10,669 bases of DNA from Chthoniobacterales bacterium (GCA_013695925.1 JACCZO010000384.1:1-10669); one strand, 5' to 3'; positions 1 to 6,537 are shown, numbered from the stretch's first letter. Notes: generated by a model from the sequence alone, not told the origin. Made by a program: numbers and translations.

Positions 1-496
1 CCCGCAATCGCTCCGGGGTGAGGCGATCGATCACGAGCGTGCTGGCATTTTCCAGGACGTGTCCAAAGCGATCGAGCAGCGGCATCATCACTTTCAAGGT
101 CAAGACGCCCAGCGCCGAAATCCGGTAAGCGGTGGAAAGGGCGAGCAGTTTCGGGATGAGATCGCAGAAGATGACGACGAGGGCGAAGATCGCCAGCGCC
201 GCCAGCCAGGTCGGGAGATGCGTGATGAGCGGGCCTTCCCAGATCAGAACCAGACAAAGAATGACAAGCGGAACGTTGACCACCGTGTCGCCGAGCAGGA
301 GGACGTTGAGGACGCGGCGCGGATTATCGCGAAAGGTCTGGAGGAACTGCGTCAGCGAAGGATGCTTTTCCCGCAGGCGCTCGATCTGGTGGCTCTTCAA
401 GGTGAAGAGCGCCGTCTCCAACCCGGAAAAAAGAGCGGAGCAGGAGACGAGGAAGACGATCGCGAAAAGAAGAAGCGTGAGCCCGACTGCCGTCAT
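1..496 (-). CDS. CNNM/DUF21-domain membrane protein (HlyC/CorC family), N-terminal part
   Basis: Partial gene: the ATG is at 494-496 and the reading frame stays open to the left edge (165 codons visible). The translation opens with a membrane segment (residues about 3-25). It continues with the CNNM signature SGLETALFTLKSHQIERL (24-41), a second membrane stretch after NPRRVLNVLLLGDTVVNV (58-75), and a third (about 98-112) running into DLIPKLLALS (112-121), a variant of the usual E-x-TPK-x-LA motif. This is the transmembrane half of the CorC/HlyC/CNNM family. Those proteins normally continue with paired CBS domains and a CorC_HlyC domain, which would lie outside the window. Members are implicated in Mg/Co efflux, but many are uncharacterised, so the substrate is unknown. 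It diverges from the DUF309 gene across a 96-bp gap. I saw no strong Shine-Dalgarno; GGGTAAAG lies close upstream of the ATG. Confidence 0.85.
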   Translation of the reverse strand, partial: MTAVGLTLLLFAIVFLVSCSALFSGLETALFTLKSHQIERLREKHPSLTQFLQTFRDNPRRVLNVLLLGDTVVNVPLVILCLVLIWEGPLITHLPTWLAALAIFALVVIFCDLIPKLLALSTAYRISALGVLTLKVMMPLLDRFGHVLENASTLVIDRLTPERLR

Positions 497-592
497 TCTT
501 TACCCGCGGCCGTCTACACAACAGCCCTCCCTTGGAAAAAGAATGGGTATGCGGTTGCCGGTCATCACTGCCGAAACGAAACTAAGCGTTCC

Positions 593-1066
593 GTGAACAA
601 AGGCCAAAGAATTTCCCAGCTGGTCGAGGAGCTGAGCGGCACGCCGATCGCGAGCGCGGATGACGAGGTCGCGCAACATCCCTGCTACCGGGGGTTTTTC
701 CGGTGCTGGAATGAGCAGCGTTACTACGAAGCCCACGACGTCCTCGAGCACCTTTGGCTGCGGACGAAATCGGACGACGCGAATTATTTCAAGGGCCTGA
801 TCCAGGCGGCGGGAGGGTTTGTGCATTTGCAGAAACAGCACGCGCGACCCACGCATCCAAAAGACGGGCGGCGGCTGTATCCGGCGGTGCGCCTGTTTCG
901 GTTGGCGGAAAAAAATCTCGCGCCCTTTGCGCCGCAGCGTCACCGGTTTGATGTCGCCGGATTTTTGAGTCTGATCCGGCAGCAAGTGGATGCAATCCTG
1001 GCAGGCGATCACCAGAAAAATCCCTGGACGCCGGACACCGCGCCAAAGATTGAGCTGCGGCCCTGA
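593..1066 (+). CDS. DUF309 domain-containing protein
   Basis: Small soluble protein of 157 aa. The family core is clear: HPCYRGFFRCWNEQRYYEAHDVLEHLW (residues 29-55) followed by YFKGLIQAAGGFVHLQKQHARP (65-86) match the DUF309 pattern, in which a Y-x-EAH-x-x-x-E-x-x-W helix and a KG-x-IQ-A helix form a small helical bundle. The molecular function of DUF309 is not established, and I propose none. The same frame stays open far upstream, but that stretch lies antisense to the CNNM gene. The last plausible start is the GTG at 593, preceded by a weak AAG at 584-586. No in-frame ATG exists between the CNNM start and the domain. The C-terminus (DTAPKIELRP) is polar and ends before a repeat-bearing intergenic region. 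The call is sure; the exact start is not. Confidence 0.85.
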   Translation: MNKGQRISQLVEELSGTPIASADDEVAQHPCYRGFFRCWNEQRYYEAHDVLEHLWLRTKSDDANYFKGLIQAAGGFVHLQKQHARPTHPKDGRRLYPAVRLFRLAEKNLAPFAPQRHRFDVAGFLSLIRQQVDAILAGDHQKNPWTPDTAPKIELRP

Positions 1067-1126
1067 GTTTAGCCGTCGGCACCGTCGCTGTCCCTGAACC
1101 CCCAAGGTCGCGGCTGGTGTTTCGCT

Positions 1127-1219
1127 CTGGAGGGCATCGCTTTGTCGATGCCGCGCGGGGGGCGTGAATTGCAAGAGACGCCCCATTCATCTCGGAAGCG
1201 ACGAAGCGCTTCCCTCCAG
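1127..1219. repeat. REPIN-like inverted pair of GGAG hairpins (REPIN C)
   Basis: Two REP-like units face each other. The left unit is GGAG (1129-1132), then the stem GGCATCG (1133-1139), loop CTTTGT, and CGATGCC (1146-1152). The right unit, read on the minus strand, is GGAG (1217-1214), stem GGAAGCG (1213-1207), loop CTTCGT, and CGCTTCC (1200-1194). The outermost CTGGAG (1127-1132) and CTCCAG (1214-1219) are complementary. Between the units, GGGGCGT (1159-1165) pairs with ACGCCCC (1178-1184), adding an inner hairpin. The two stems differ at two positions, both compensated on the opposite arm. This is the layout known for REPINs, mobilised by RAYT transposases. The element fills most of the space between the DUF309 and beta-helix genes, which converge here. 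Confidence 0.7.
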
Positions 1220-1231
1220 GGCTTCGTGCTC

Positions 1232-1249
1232 TTCGTGTCCTTCGTGGTG
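1232..1249 (-). repeat. CACCACGAAGGACACGAA 18-mer (copy 1) in a 9-bp periodic tract
   Basis: TTCGTG recurs at 1223, 1232 and 1241, a 9-bp period. On the minus strand it reads as repeated CACGAAG. Positions 1232-1249 match 3304-3321 at 17 of 18 bases, and in both places the motif begins 18 bp beyond the end of the stop codon of a minus-strand gene. It is probably a dispersed extragenic repeat; the function is unknown. Confidence 0.5.
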
Positions 1250-1253
1250 ATAA

Positions 1254-1270
1254 ATAGCGCCGAGCGCTAT
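1254..1270 (-). terminator. Hairpin over the stop codon of the beta-helix gene
   Basis: ATAGCGC (1254-1260) and GCGCTAT (1264-1270) form a perfect 7-bp stem with a 3-nt loop. On the minus strand the stem starts at the TAG stop codon and is followed by TTATC, so it resembles a short intrinsic terminator with a poor U-tract. REPIN C lies just beyond and could contribute to termination. Confidence 0.4.
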
Positions 1271-2913
1271 GGCACCACCGTGAGCGTGAGATCGTTCCCG
1301 TCGCCGCCGCTGTAGCTGGCCTGGAGGTTGTTGCCGTTCACATTCACGATCCCCCCGTCGGGCAGGTTGCTGAAGGTGCCGCTGATCGGGGTCGCGGCGG
1401 TGTTCTTGATCAGGGTCAGGGCGGTGCCTTGGGTCAGGTTACCCTGCGTCGTGCCGCTCAAGTTGATGCTGGCCCCGCCATTGATGGTCACGCCGTTGGC
1501 GATCACCTTGTCGATCTTCGATTTGTTCCCCTTAGCTTTAAAGGTGTAGGTGTAAGTCGCGTCGGAGTTAAAGGTCAGGCTGCTTTGGATGGTGAGGGTG
1601 AGTTGTTTGTTTCCGCCATGGGCCGGGGCGAGGAAAGCGCCGGTGCCACTCCCGGTGCCTATAGTTACGGGACCCGCAATGGTTCCGCTCCCACCGAGGG
1701 TGCCGCCGTTCACTTTGACGGGACCGCTCCCTGTGGGCGTGGAGGCACTGGCTACCAGCAGCGCGCCATCTATCACTGTAGTCGTCCCAGGATAGCTGCC
1801 TGTGCCTGCGAGCGTCCACGTGCCGGTGCCGAGTTTCGTGAGCCAGTCGCTCTCGAGCGTGCTAGCGAGGGTGCCCGAGAATGTCGCATCCAGGTCATTG
1901 CCGCCGATCAGAAGCACACGATTGATTCTCGCTGCCCCGTCGCCTTCCAAGGACCCAACGTGGAAGACTGGCCCCCCTTTGGGTTTCACGATGAGGGTGC
2001 TAGCGTTGGTCAATACGATCCGCGCCGTGCCACCGTCGCTCCCCCCTTCAAAGCGTAAAGAGGTGCCGTCCGCGATGAGAGTGGCTGCCTCTGCGGTGGA
2101 AACGTCCTCAAAAACGACGGTCGAGCCGCCGGAGGAAGTGATCGTCGCCGTCCCTGCGGTGGAAAGCTCGTAAAAAGTGATATTCGAGTAACCAGAGCAT
2201 GTGATAGTGCTATTCGCAGCCGTTGCGCGCGAAAAAAAGGAGCCAAAAGCTCCGTCATATATGATTGTGCTCTCCGCCGCGGTGCTGTCGTCGTAAAAGG
2301 ATGTGTAGGCAGTGAAGACAGAATTAGTAGAGCCACTATTGGTAATGTAACTGCTGCCAGCACTGGCATTGTTTTGGAATTCAATCTTGCTGCCCGCGAC
2401 GAGCGTGGGGTTGCTATTGTTAATGAAGGTAGCGCCGCCTGCGGTGGCGTCATTATGGAAGGTGTAAAAGCTCGTAACGTATGTCTCTGTGTTTGTGTTT
2501 GTGTAGATTACATTATCGCCAGCAGTGCTCTGGTTATAGAAATCCAAGGTGGTAGAAGAGCAACTGATGGACTGAGTCACGCCCGACTGGTTCGTGACGC
2601 CCGCGTCATTAAGGCTGAAGGTGTTGCGGGGTAGTATATTGATGTTGTAACTGCTGGCCCCCAGATCGAATTGCATGCCGCCCAAGGTCGTAGCCATGCT
2701 CTGCGTGATTTCGGTCAAGTTGGAAACGCCGAATGTCGCGATGTCATCAGTTCCGTTGGGGACGGTATTCGGAGTCCAATTCATCGCCGTGTTCCAGTCG
2801 CCGCTGGTCGGGTCGAGTTTCCAAGTCGCGCTGCCCGCGCTGGCCGGTTGAGTCAGGGGAATGAGGAATAATCCCGGCAGAAACGCCGGCAGCATCAAGC
2901 GGAGTAATCTCAT
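1267..2913 (-). CDS. Secreted beta-helix-like protein with autotransporter-associated beta-strand repeats
   Basis: Predicted secreted protein of 548 aa. The chosen ATG at 2911-2913 gives a classic signal peptide: MRLLRLMLP, a hydrophobic core, then TQPASA before GSATWKLDP, with signal peptidase I cleavage likely after ASA. The frame stays open upstream to a TTG at 3051, but that TTG coincides with a putative promoter -35 and would bury the signal peptide. After the WNTAMNWTPNTVPNGTDD module typical of such verrucomicrobial proteins come about eight degenerate 20-28 residue repeats of the form F-x-x-x-STA-x-x-ATI-x-x-x-G (about residues 105-305). A PATR-like segment follows (KLGTGTWTLAGTGSYPGTT, about 359-377), then GGTLGGSGTIAGPV. 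The end, GGDGNDLTLTVVP, is common in this group. There is no C-terminal beta-barrel, PEP-CTERM or LPXTG sorting signal, so attachment is unclear. The repeat-coding part is AT-richer than its neighbours (40% GC at 2461-2520). Role unknown; adhesion or matrix is a guess. Confidence 0.8.
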   Translation of the reverse strand: MRLLRLMLPAFLPGLFLIPLTQPASAGSATWKLDPTSGDWNTAMNWTPNTVPNGTDDIATFGVSNLTEITQSMATTLGGMQFDLGASSYNINILPRNTFSLNDAGVTNQSGVTQSISCSSTTLDFYNQSTAGDNVIYTNTNTETYVTSFYTFHNDATAGGATFINNSNPTLVAGSKIEFQNNASAGSSYITNSGSTNSVFTAYTSFYDDSTAAESTIIYDGAFGSFFSRATAANSTITCSGYSNITFYELSTAGTATITSSGGSTVVFEDVSTAEAATLIADGTSLRFEGGSDGGTARIVLTNASTLIVKPKGGPVFHVGSLEGDGAARINRVLLIGGNDLDATFSGTLASTLESDWLTKLGTGTWTLAGTGSYPGTTTVIDGALLVASASTPTGSGPVKVNGGTLGGSGTIAGPVTIGTGSGTGAFLAPAHGGNKQLTLTIQSSLTFNSDATYTYTFKAKGNKSKIDKVIANGVTINGGASINLSGTTQGNLTQGTALTLIKNTAATPISGTFSNLPDGGIVNVNGNNLQASYSGGDGNDLTLTVVP

Positions 2914-3021
2914 AGCGTCATTGTTTTTCCCGGATTGGCCCGGCATCGAGAGAGAGACCGGGTGGGCTGGCGGAGCGTAAGAGATTCGCGTTTCATAGGG
3001 CCTCGTCGGGTCGCGAAGGCG

Positions 3022-3051
3022 AGTAGAACAAGAGCGGCTGGGGTTAGTCAA
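3022..3051 (-). promoter_or_regulatory. Candidate sigma70-like promoter of the beta-helix gene
   Basis: On the minus strand TTGACT (3051-3046) is followed after 18 bp by TCTACT (3027-3022): 5 of 6 and 4 of 6 matches to the -35 and -10 consensus. This would give a leader of about 100 nt before the ATG at 2913. It is a pattern match only, in a phylum whose promoters are little studied. Confidence 0.35.
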
Positions 3052-3106
3052 GGGTGTTTTCTCGCAGTCGTGTCAGGAAATTCTCATCTTCGGCAGGCTG
3101 GGGCGT

Positions 3107-3212
3107 CGAAACGGGAATCCGGATGGCCAACCCCGGCCCATTTCCAGCGAAAACGGATTCCTGTGTTCGCAACCCCAGGGCGTTTTGCGCGAAAACGGAT
3201 TCCCGTTTTCAC
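3107..3212. repeat. Three hairpin units with a conserved ATTC/GAAT loop
   Basis: GCGAAAACGGATTCC occurs at 3147-3161 and again at 3189-3203, a 42-bp period. Each copy starts a hairpin with the loop ATTC. Copy 2 has perfect 8-bp arms, GAAAACGG (3191-3198) and CCGTTTTC (3203-3210). Copy 1 spans 3147-3170 with one mismatch and one G-T pair. A third, degenerate unit lies in inverse orientation at 3107-3126 (GAAACGG, loop GAAT, CCGGATGG). Opposite orientation of the outer units makes 3108-3122 and 3196-3210 an inverted repeat. It looks like a small repeat family; it matches no named element I know. Confidence 0.6.
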
Positions 3213-3245
3213 AGGCCGCACCCTCGCGGCGCCGGCTCCATTGAT

Positions 3246-3297
3246 GAGGGCACGACCCCGCCGGTCGGGCCCCCTCCCTAAGCGGGGGCTTCCCCCA
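3246..3297. repeat. Adjacent GC-rich imperfect hairpins downstream of the permease gene
   Basis: GAGGG (3246-3250) plus CGACC (3253-3257) can pair with GGTCG (3263-3267) plus CCCTC (3272-3276). Next to this, GGGGG (around 3284-3288) can pair with CCCCC (around 3292-3296), or alternatively with the upstream GCCCCC at 3269-3274. They lie 42-93 bp downstream of the permease stop. No U-tract follows on the minus strand, so termination is possible but not shown. Confidence 0.4.
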
Positions 3298-3303
3298 ACC
3301 GCC

Positions 3304-3321
3304 TTCGTGTCCGTCGTGGTG
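3304..3321 (-). repeat. CACCACGACGGACACGAA 18-mer (copy 2)
   Basis: It is identical to 1232-1249 except for one base. The motif begins 18 bp beyond the end of the permease stop codon (3339), the same distance as copy 1 from the stop of the beta-helix gene. Structured DNA follows downstream in both cases. Confidence 0.5.
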
Positions 3322-3338
3322 GGTCATGAGCCTGGCTA

Positions 3339-4076
3339 TTACCGGGTGAAGATCAGTTTCGTGCCGGCGATGACCAGGACGATCGCCAGGACTAACGAAA
3401 TCGTCCGAACCGGAAAACGCCGGCTGCCGAAATAGGAACCGGCCGTGCCTCCCACCACCGCGGCCCCCGAAAGGATGAGGCCGAGCGAAGGAACTGAGCG
3501 GTGCGCGATGAAATAGCCGGCCAGACCGGCGATCGAGTTCACCAGAATGAAAAGGGCCGAGACCGCGGCCGCCTCTCGAATGCGGGCCCAGCGAAAGAAG
3601 AGCAGCAGAGGGGTGAGAAAGATTCCGCCGCCGGTGCCGGTGAGACCGGAGAGCAGGCCGACGACGCCGCCGAGCCCGATCGCGGCCGGGGGCGCGGGAG
3701 ACTGGACCTCGGGCGGATCGTTCTTTCGAAAAAACAGACGCGCGGCGGAGAAGAGGAGGACGAGGCCGATGAGGATTCTCAGGATTACCACCGGCAATTG
3801 CAGGTAACCGCCGAGATAGGCGGCCGGAATGGAAAGGGCGGCAAAGGGCCAGAACAACCGCCAGCGAAAATAGCCGGCGCGCGCGAATTGGATGGAGCCG
3901 ATCGTCGCGACAAGGATGTTCAGGATGAGTGCGGTCGGGCGAATCGCTGTCGCGGCGAGCCCGAAGAGGGTCATGACCGCGATGTAGCCCGAGGCGCCGG
4001 CGTGGCCGACCGAGGAGTAGAGGAAAGCAACAATTCCGATGACCAGGAAAAGGAATGTCAGGTGCGTTGCGTCCAT
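3339..4076 (-). CDS. TauE/SafE family permease
   Basis: Integral inner-membrane protein of 245 aa with about eight hydrophobic segments, the usual length for the family. The two half-repeats are visible: FLYSSVGHAGASGYIAVMTL (18-37) near the N-terminus and GGVVGLLSGLTGTGGGIFL (136-154) at the start of the second half, the glycine-rich motif that marks TauE/SafE (DUF81) proteins. The break between halves is a charged loop (FFRKNDPPEVQSPAPP, 115-130). Family members move sulfur-containing anions such as sulfite or sulfoacetate, or other organic anions. Nothing nearby (no sulfur-metabolism gene) identifies the substrate here. The start is taken as ATG at 4074-4076; a GTG at 4098-4100 would add eight residues without a clearer ribosome site. 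It diverges from the DUF255 gene. Confidence 0.88.
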   Translation of the reverse strand: MDATHLTFLFLVIGIVAFLYSSVGHAGASGYIAVMTLFGLAATAIRPTALILNILVATIGSIQFARAGYFRWRLFWPFAALSIPAAYLGGYLQLPVVILRILIGLVLLFSAARLFFRKNDPPEVQSPAPPAAIGLGGVVGLLSGLTGTGGGIFLTPLLLFFRWARIREAAAVSALFILVNSIAGLAGYFIAHRSVPSLGLILSGAAVVGGTAGSYFGSRRFPVRTISLVLAIVLVIAGTKLIFTR

Positions 4077-4186
4077 ATCCGGTGAGACTTTTGCATGCAC
4101 GCGCCCGGCTCAAGTTGCAAACACAACGAATTCGCTGCCTCTCGGACCGCTTCCTCCTAATCTTCCTTCGGGGGAATTGGGAACTG

Positions 4187-4207
4187 GGAGCAGGAGCAGG
4201 AGCAGGA
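4187..4207 (+). repeat. GGAGCA hexamer tandem repeat (3.5 copies)
   Basis: Three full copies of GGAGCA followed by GGA lie in the 173-bp space between the permease start and the DUF255 start. It is purine-rich and low-complexity, and resembles a repeated Shine-Dalgarno-like GGAG, but it is 43 bp upstream of the chosen start. I saw no convincing sigma70 promoter for either flanking gene. Confidence 0.5.
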
Positions 4208-4249
4208 TGGGAGGGCTTTCATCTGGGGAAGTCGACTGTAGGTTGCGGG

Positions 4250-6436
4250 GTGACACCGACTCCGCCTGCCGTGCCCGCTACTCCGCCGGCCCATTACGAG
4301 CACACCAACCGGCTGGCCCGGGAAAAGTCCCCCTATCTCCTGCAGCATGCCCACAACCCGGTTGATTGGTACCCATGGGGCGAGGAAGCGTTCGCCAAGG
4401 CGCGCAAGGAACGGAAGCCGATCTTTCTCTCGATCGGCTATTCGACCTGCCATTGGTGCCACGTGATGGAGCGGGAGTCGTTTGAGAACGAAGACGTCGC
4501 CGCCTTTATGAACTCGCGCTTCGTCAACATCAAGGTCGACCGTGAGGAACGCCCCGATGTCGATCGCGTCTACATGACCTTCGTCCAGGCCACGACCGGG
4601 GGCGGCGGCTGGCCGCTCAACGTCTGGCTTACCCCGGCGCTCAAGCCCTTCGTCGGCGGCACTTATTTTCCGCCGGAAGATCGTCACGGGCAGCCGAGTT
4701 TCCTCAAAGTGCTGCGCAAGATCGCGGACGCGTGGCAGAACGATCACGCCAAGATCAGTGAAAGCGGGAGCCAGATCATGGCCGCGCTCGCCCGCTCCAC
4801 CGCCGGGGCCTCGGGTGAAGGCGGGAAGGTCGATCCCAAACTAATCGATGCCGCTTACCAGCAGATCGCGCGCGGTTACGATTCGCGCGAAGGCGGGTTT
4901 GGCGGCGCACCGAAATTCCCGCGGCCGGTCACGCTCGAGTTTCTTTTTCACGTTTACCAGCGTTCCGCGCCGAAGTCGGAAGCGGGCGAGGCGGCACTGG
5001 GAATGGCGCTCTTCACCCTGCGCAAGATGGCCGCCGGCGGAATGCACGATCAACTTGGAGGTGGGTTTCATCGTTACTCGGTCGATGCTCTCTGGCGGGT
5101 GCCGCATTTTGAGAAAATGCTCTACGACCAGGCGCAACTGGCCGCGGCTTATCTCTACGCCTACCAAATCACGGGCGACCTGCGCTACGAAGCGGTCGCG
5201 CGCGACACGCTCGATTATGTCCGCCGCGACCTGACCGATGCCAAGGGCGGGTTCTATTCGGCCGAGGACGCGGACAGTGCTGTAGCCGGGGGCGGTGACC
5301 CCGGACGGGCGGAAAAAACGGAAGGCGCTTTCTACGTTTGGACGAAGAAAGAGATCGATAAGGCGCTGGGAGAATATGCCGAGCTCTTCGATTACCAGTA
5401 CGGCGTGGAGGAGGCAGGGAACGCGCCCGAGGGAAGCGATCCGCAGGGAGAGTTCGAAGGCAAAAATATCCTCTACGAGCGGCAGACTTTTGCCGAGACC
5501 GCGAAGAAGTTTGGGAAAAGCGAGCTCGATGTCGACGAATCGATGCGTTATCGACGGGCCACCCTGCTCGAGCTGCGGGGTAAGCGGCCGCGGCCGCATC
5601 TCGACGACAAGATCATCACCGCCTGGAACGGGCTCATGATTTCCGCCTTCGCGCGCGGGGCGCAGGTCCTGGGCGATCCAAGTTATCTTGCCGCCGCGAC
5701 CAAGGCGGCGGAGTTCGTGCGCGACAATCTTTACGACGCGAAAACAAAAACGCTCCGGCGCAGTTATCGCGGCGGAGCGTCAACGGTCGGCGGATTTGCG
5801 GAGGACTACGCCTTTTACATTCAGGGTCTGCTCGATCTCTACGAGGCTTCCTTCGAGGTAGAGTGGCTCAAGCTGGCCGAGCAACTGCAGGCGACGCAAG
5901 ACCGGCTTTTCTGGGACGAGAAAGACGGCGGCTATTTTTCCAGCACCGGCGAGGACCCAAACATTTTGCTTCGGTTGAAAGAGGATAACGACAATGCGGA
6001 ACCGGCACCGAGTTCCATTGCCGCGCTCAACTTGCTCCGGCTCGGACAAATCCGCGACGCGAAGGAATGGAGCGAGAAGGCGAAGAAAACGATCGCCGCT
6101 TTTGGGGGCGCGCTGAACCACTACCCGAGCGCGATGCCGCAGATGCTGGTCGCGCTGGATGCCAGCCTAACGAAACCGAAACAGATCGTGATCGCGGGTA
6201 AACCGGGCGCGCCGGAGACGCGCGACCTGCTCGACGAAACGCGGCGCCATTATCTCCCGAACACCATCGTGCTCCTGGCTGACGGAGGCGAAGGCCAGAA
6301 ATATCTCGCCGGCAAGCTGGAGGAAATGAAGGCGATGGGCCCGATCGACGGCAAGCCCGCGGCCTATGTCTGCGAGAACTTCATGTGTAAAGCGCCGGCC
6401 ACGTCGGCCGAGGAGCTGCGCAAACTTTTGCGATAG
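4250..6436 (+). CDS. DUF255/SSP411-like protein: thioredoxin-like domain plus alpha/alpha toroid (YyaL family)
   Basis: Large protein of 728 aa, in the normal size range of the family. The N-terminal thioredoxin-like (DUF255) domain begins HTNRLAREKSPYLLQHAHNPVDWYPWGEEAF (18-48) and carries the redox pair C67-x-x-C70 in STCHWCHVM, then VDREERPDVD (96-105), GGWPLNVWLTP and GGTYFPPE. From about residue 210 there follows a six-hairpin, glycosidase-like alpha/alpha domain with GGFGGAPKFPRP, HDQLGGGFHRYSVD, PHFEKMLYDQAQL, FYSAEDADS and DKIITAWNGLMI. This is the SPATA20/YyaL architecture. It may act as a cytosolic redox or sugar-modifying protein, but no reaction is established. I chose the GTG at 4250; the frame is open back to an ATG at 4055, but that would overlap the divergent permease, and the extra residues look unlike the family. 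The last codons and the stop lie inside the left arm of REPIN A. Confidence 0.92.
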   Translation: MTPTPPAVPATPPAHYEHTNRLAREKSPYLLQHAHNPVDWYPWGEEAFAKARKERKPIFLSIGYSTCHWCHVMERESFENEDVAAFMNSRFVNIKVDREERPDVDRVYMTFVQATTGGGGWPLNVWLTPALKPFVGGTYFPPEDRHGQPSFLKVLRKIADAWQNDHAKISESGSQIMAALARSTAGASGEGGKVDPKLIDAAYQQIARGYDSREGGFGGAPKFPRPVTLEFLFHVYQRSAPKSEAGEAALGMALFTLRKMAAGGMHDQLGGGFHRYSVDALWRVPHFEKMLYDQAQLAAAYLYAYQITGDLRYEAVARDTLDYVRRDLTDAKGGFYSAEDADSAVAGGGDPGRAEKTEGAFYVWTKKEIDKALGEYAELFDYQYGVEEAGNAPEGSDPQGEFEGKNILYERQTFAETAKKFGKSELDVDESMRYRRATLLELRGKRPRPHLDDKIITAWNGLMISAFARGAQVLGDPSYLAAATKAAEFVRDNLYDAKTKTLRRSYRGGASTVGGFAEDYAFYIQGLLDLYEASFEVEWLKLAEQLQATQDRLFWDEKDGGYFSSTGEDPNILLRLKEDNDNAEPAPSSIAALNLLRLGQIRDAKEWSEKAKKTIAAFGGALNHYPSAMPQMLVALDASLTKPKQIVIAGKPGAPETRDLLDETRRHYLPNTIVLLADGGEGQKYLAGKLEEMKAMGPIDGKPAAYVCENFMCKAPATSAEELRKLLR

Positions 6437-6537
6437 CTTTTGGAGTGCGACGCGTCTTCGCGTCGCTTTCCGGGTGCGGTTCTCGCTTCCCAAAAAGCGG
6501 TGCGAGGACGCACCGCACTCCGCAAGCTGGCGCGAAA
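6426..6537. repeat. REPIN A: inverted pair of GGAG hairpins downstream of RAYT
   Basis: The left half is GGAG (6442-6445), stem GCGACGCG (6447-6454), loop TCTT, CGCGTCGC (6459-6466). The right half, read on the minus strand, is GGAG (6521-6518), stem GCGGTGCG (6516-6509 as CGCACCGC on plus), loop TCCT, and its partner at 6504-6497. Both stems are perfect 8-bp. The core 6439-6522 matches 7122-7205 at 83 of 84 bases. Outer arms (TTTTGCGATAGCTTTTGGAG on the left; AAGCT then CGCGAAA on the right) are also roughly complementary. The element lies between converging genes: the DUF255 stop is in its left arm and the RAYT stop abuts its right arm, so it may serve as a bidirectional terminator. Confidence 0.85.

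Larger units (their letters stand above)
2914..3338. other. 425-bp non-coding region rich in small hairpins
   Basis: This stretch lies between the start of the beta-helix gene and the stop of the permease gene. I see no convincing gene in it: frames open on either strand are proline/arginine-rich and match no family I recognise. It holds a candidate promoter (3022-3051), a series of hairpins with ATTC loops (3107-3212), GC-rich hairpins (3246-3297) and a second copy of an 18-mer (3304-3321). Confidence 0.6.

Noticed and set aside
59..592. Plus-strand open frame continuous with the DUF309 gene upstream of 593
   Set aside because: It is highly charged low-complexity sequence lying antisense to a clear CNNM membrane protein; only the part after 593 matches a family.
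2914..3051. N-terminal extension of the beta-helix protein from TTG at 3051
   Set aside because: It would bury a good signal peptide 46 residues inside, and the TTG coincides with a -35-like TTGACT.
3147..3203. Possible CRISPR (15-bp direct repeats)
   Set aside because: There are only two exact copies, the repeat is too short, and each copy forms a self-contained hairpin with its own flank; no cas gene is nearby.
3073..4113. Minus-strand open frame of 346 codons covering the permease gene in another frame
   Set aside because: Arginine/proline/histidine-rich composition typical of an out-of-frame GC-rich gene; the 3339-4076 frame encodes a recognisable TauE/SafE permease.
4055..4249. N-terminal extension of the DUF255 protein from an ATG at 4055
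   Set aside because: It would overlap the start of the divergent permease, contains the GGAGCA repeat and does not resemble the family, which begins near HTNRLAREKSPYLL.
4841..5599. Minus-strand open frame of 252 codons inside the DUF255 gene
   Set aside because: It is antisense to conserved DUF255 motifs and has no recognisable domain.
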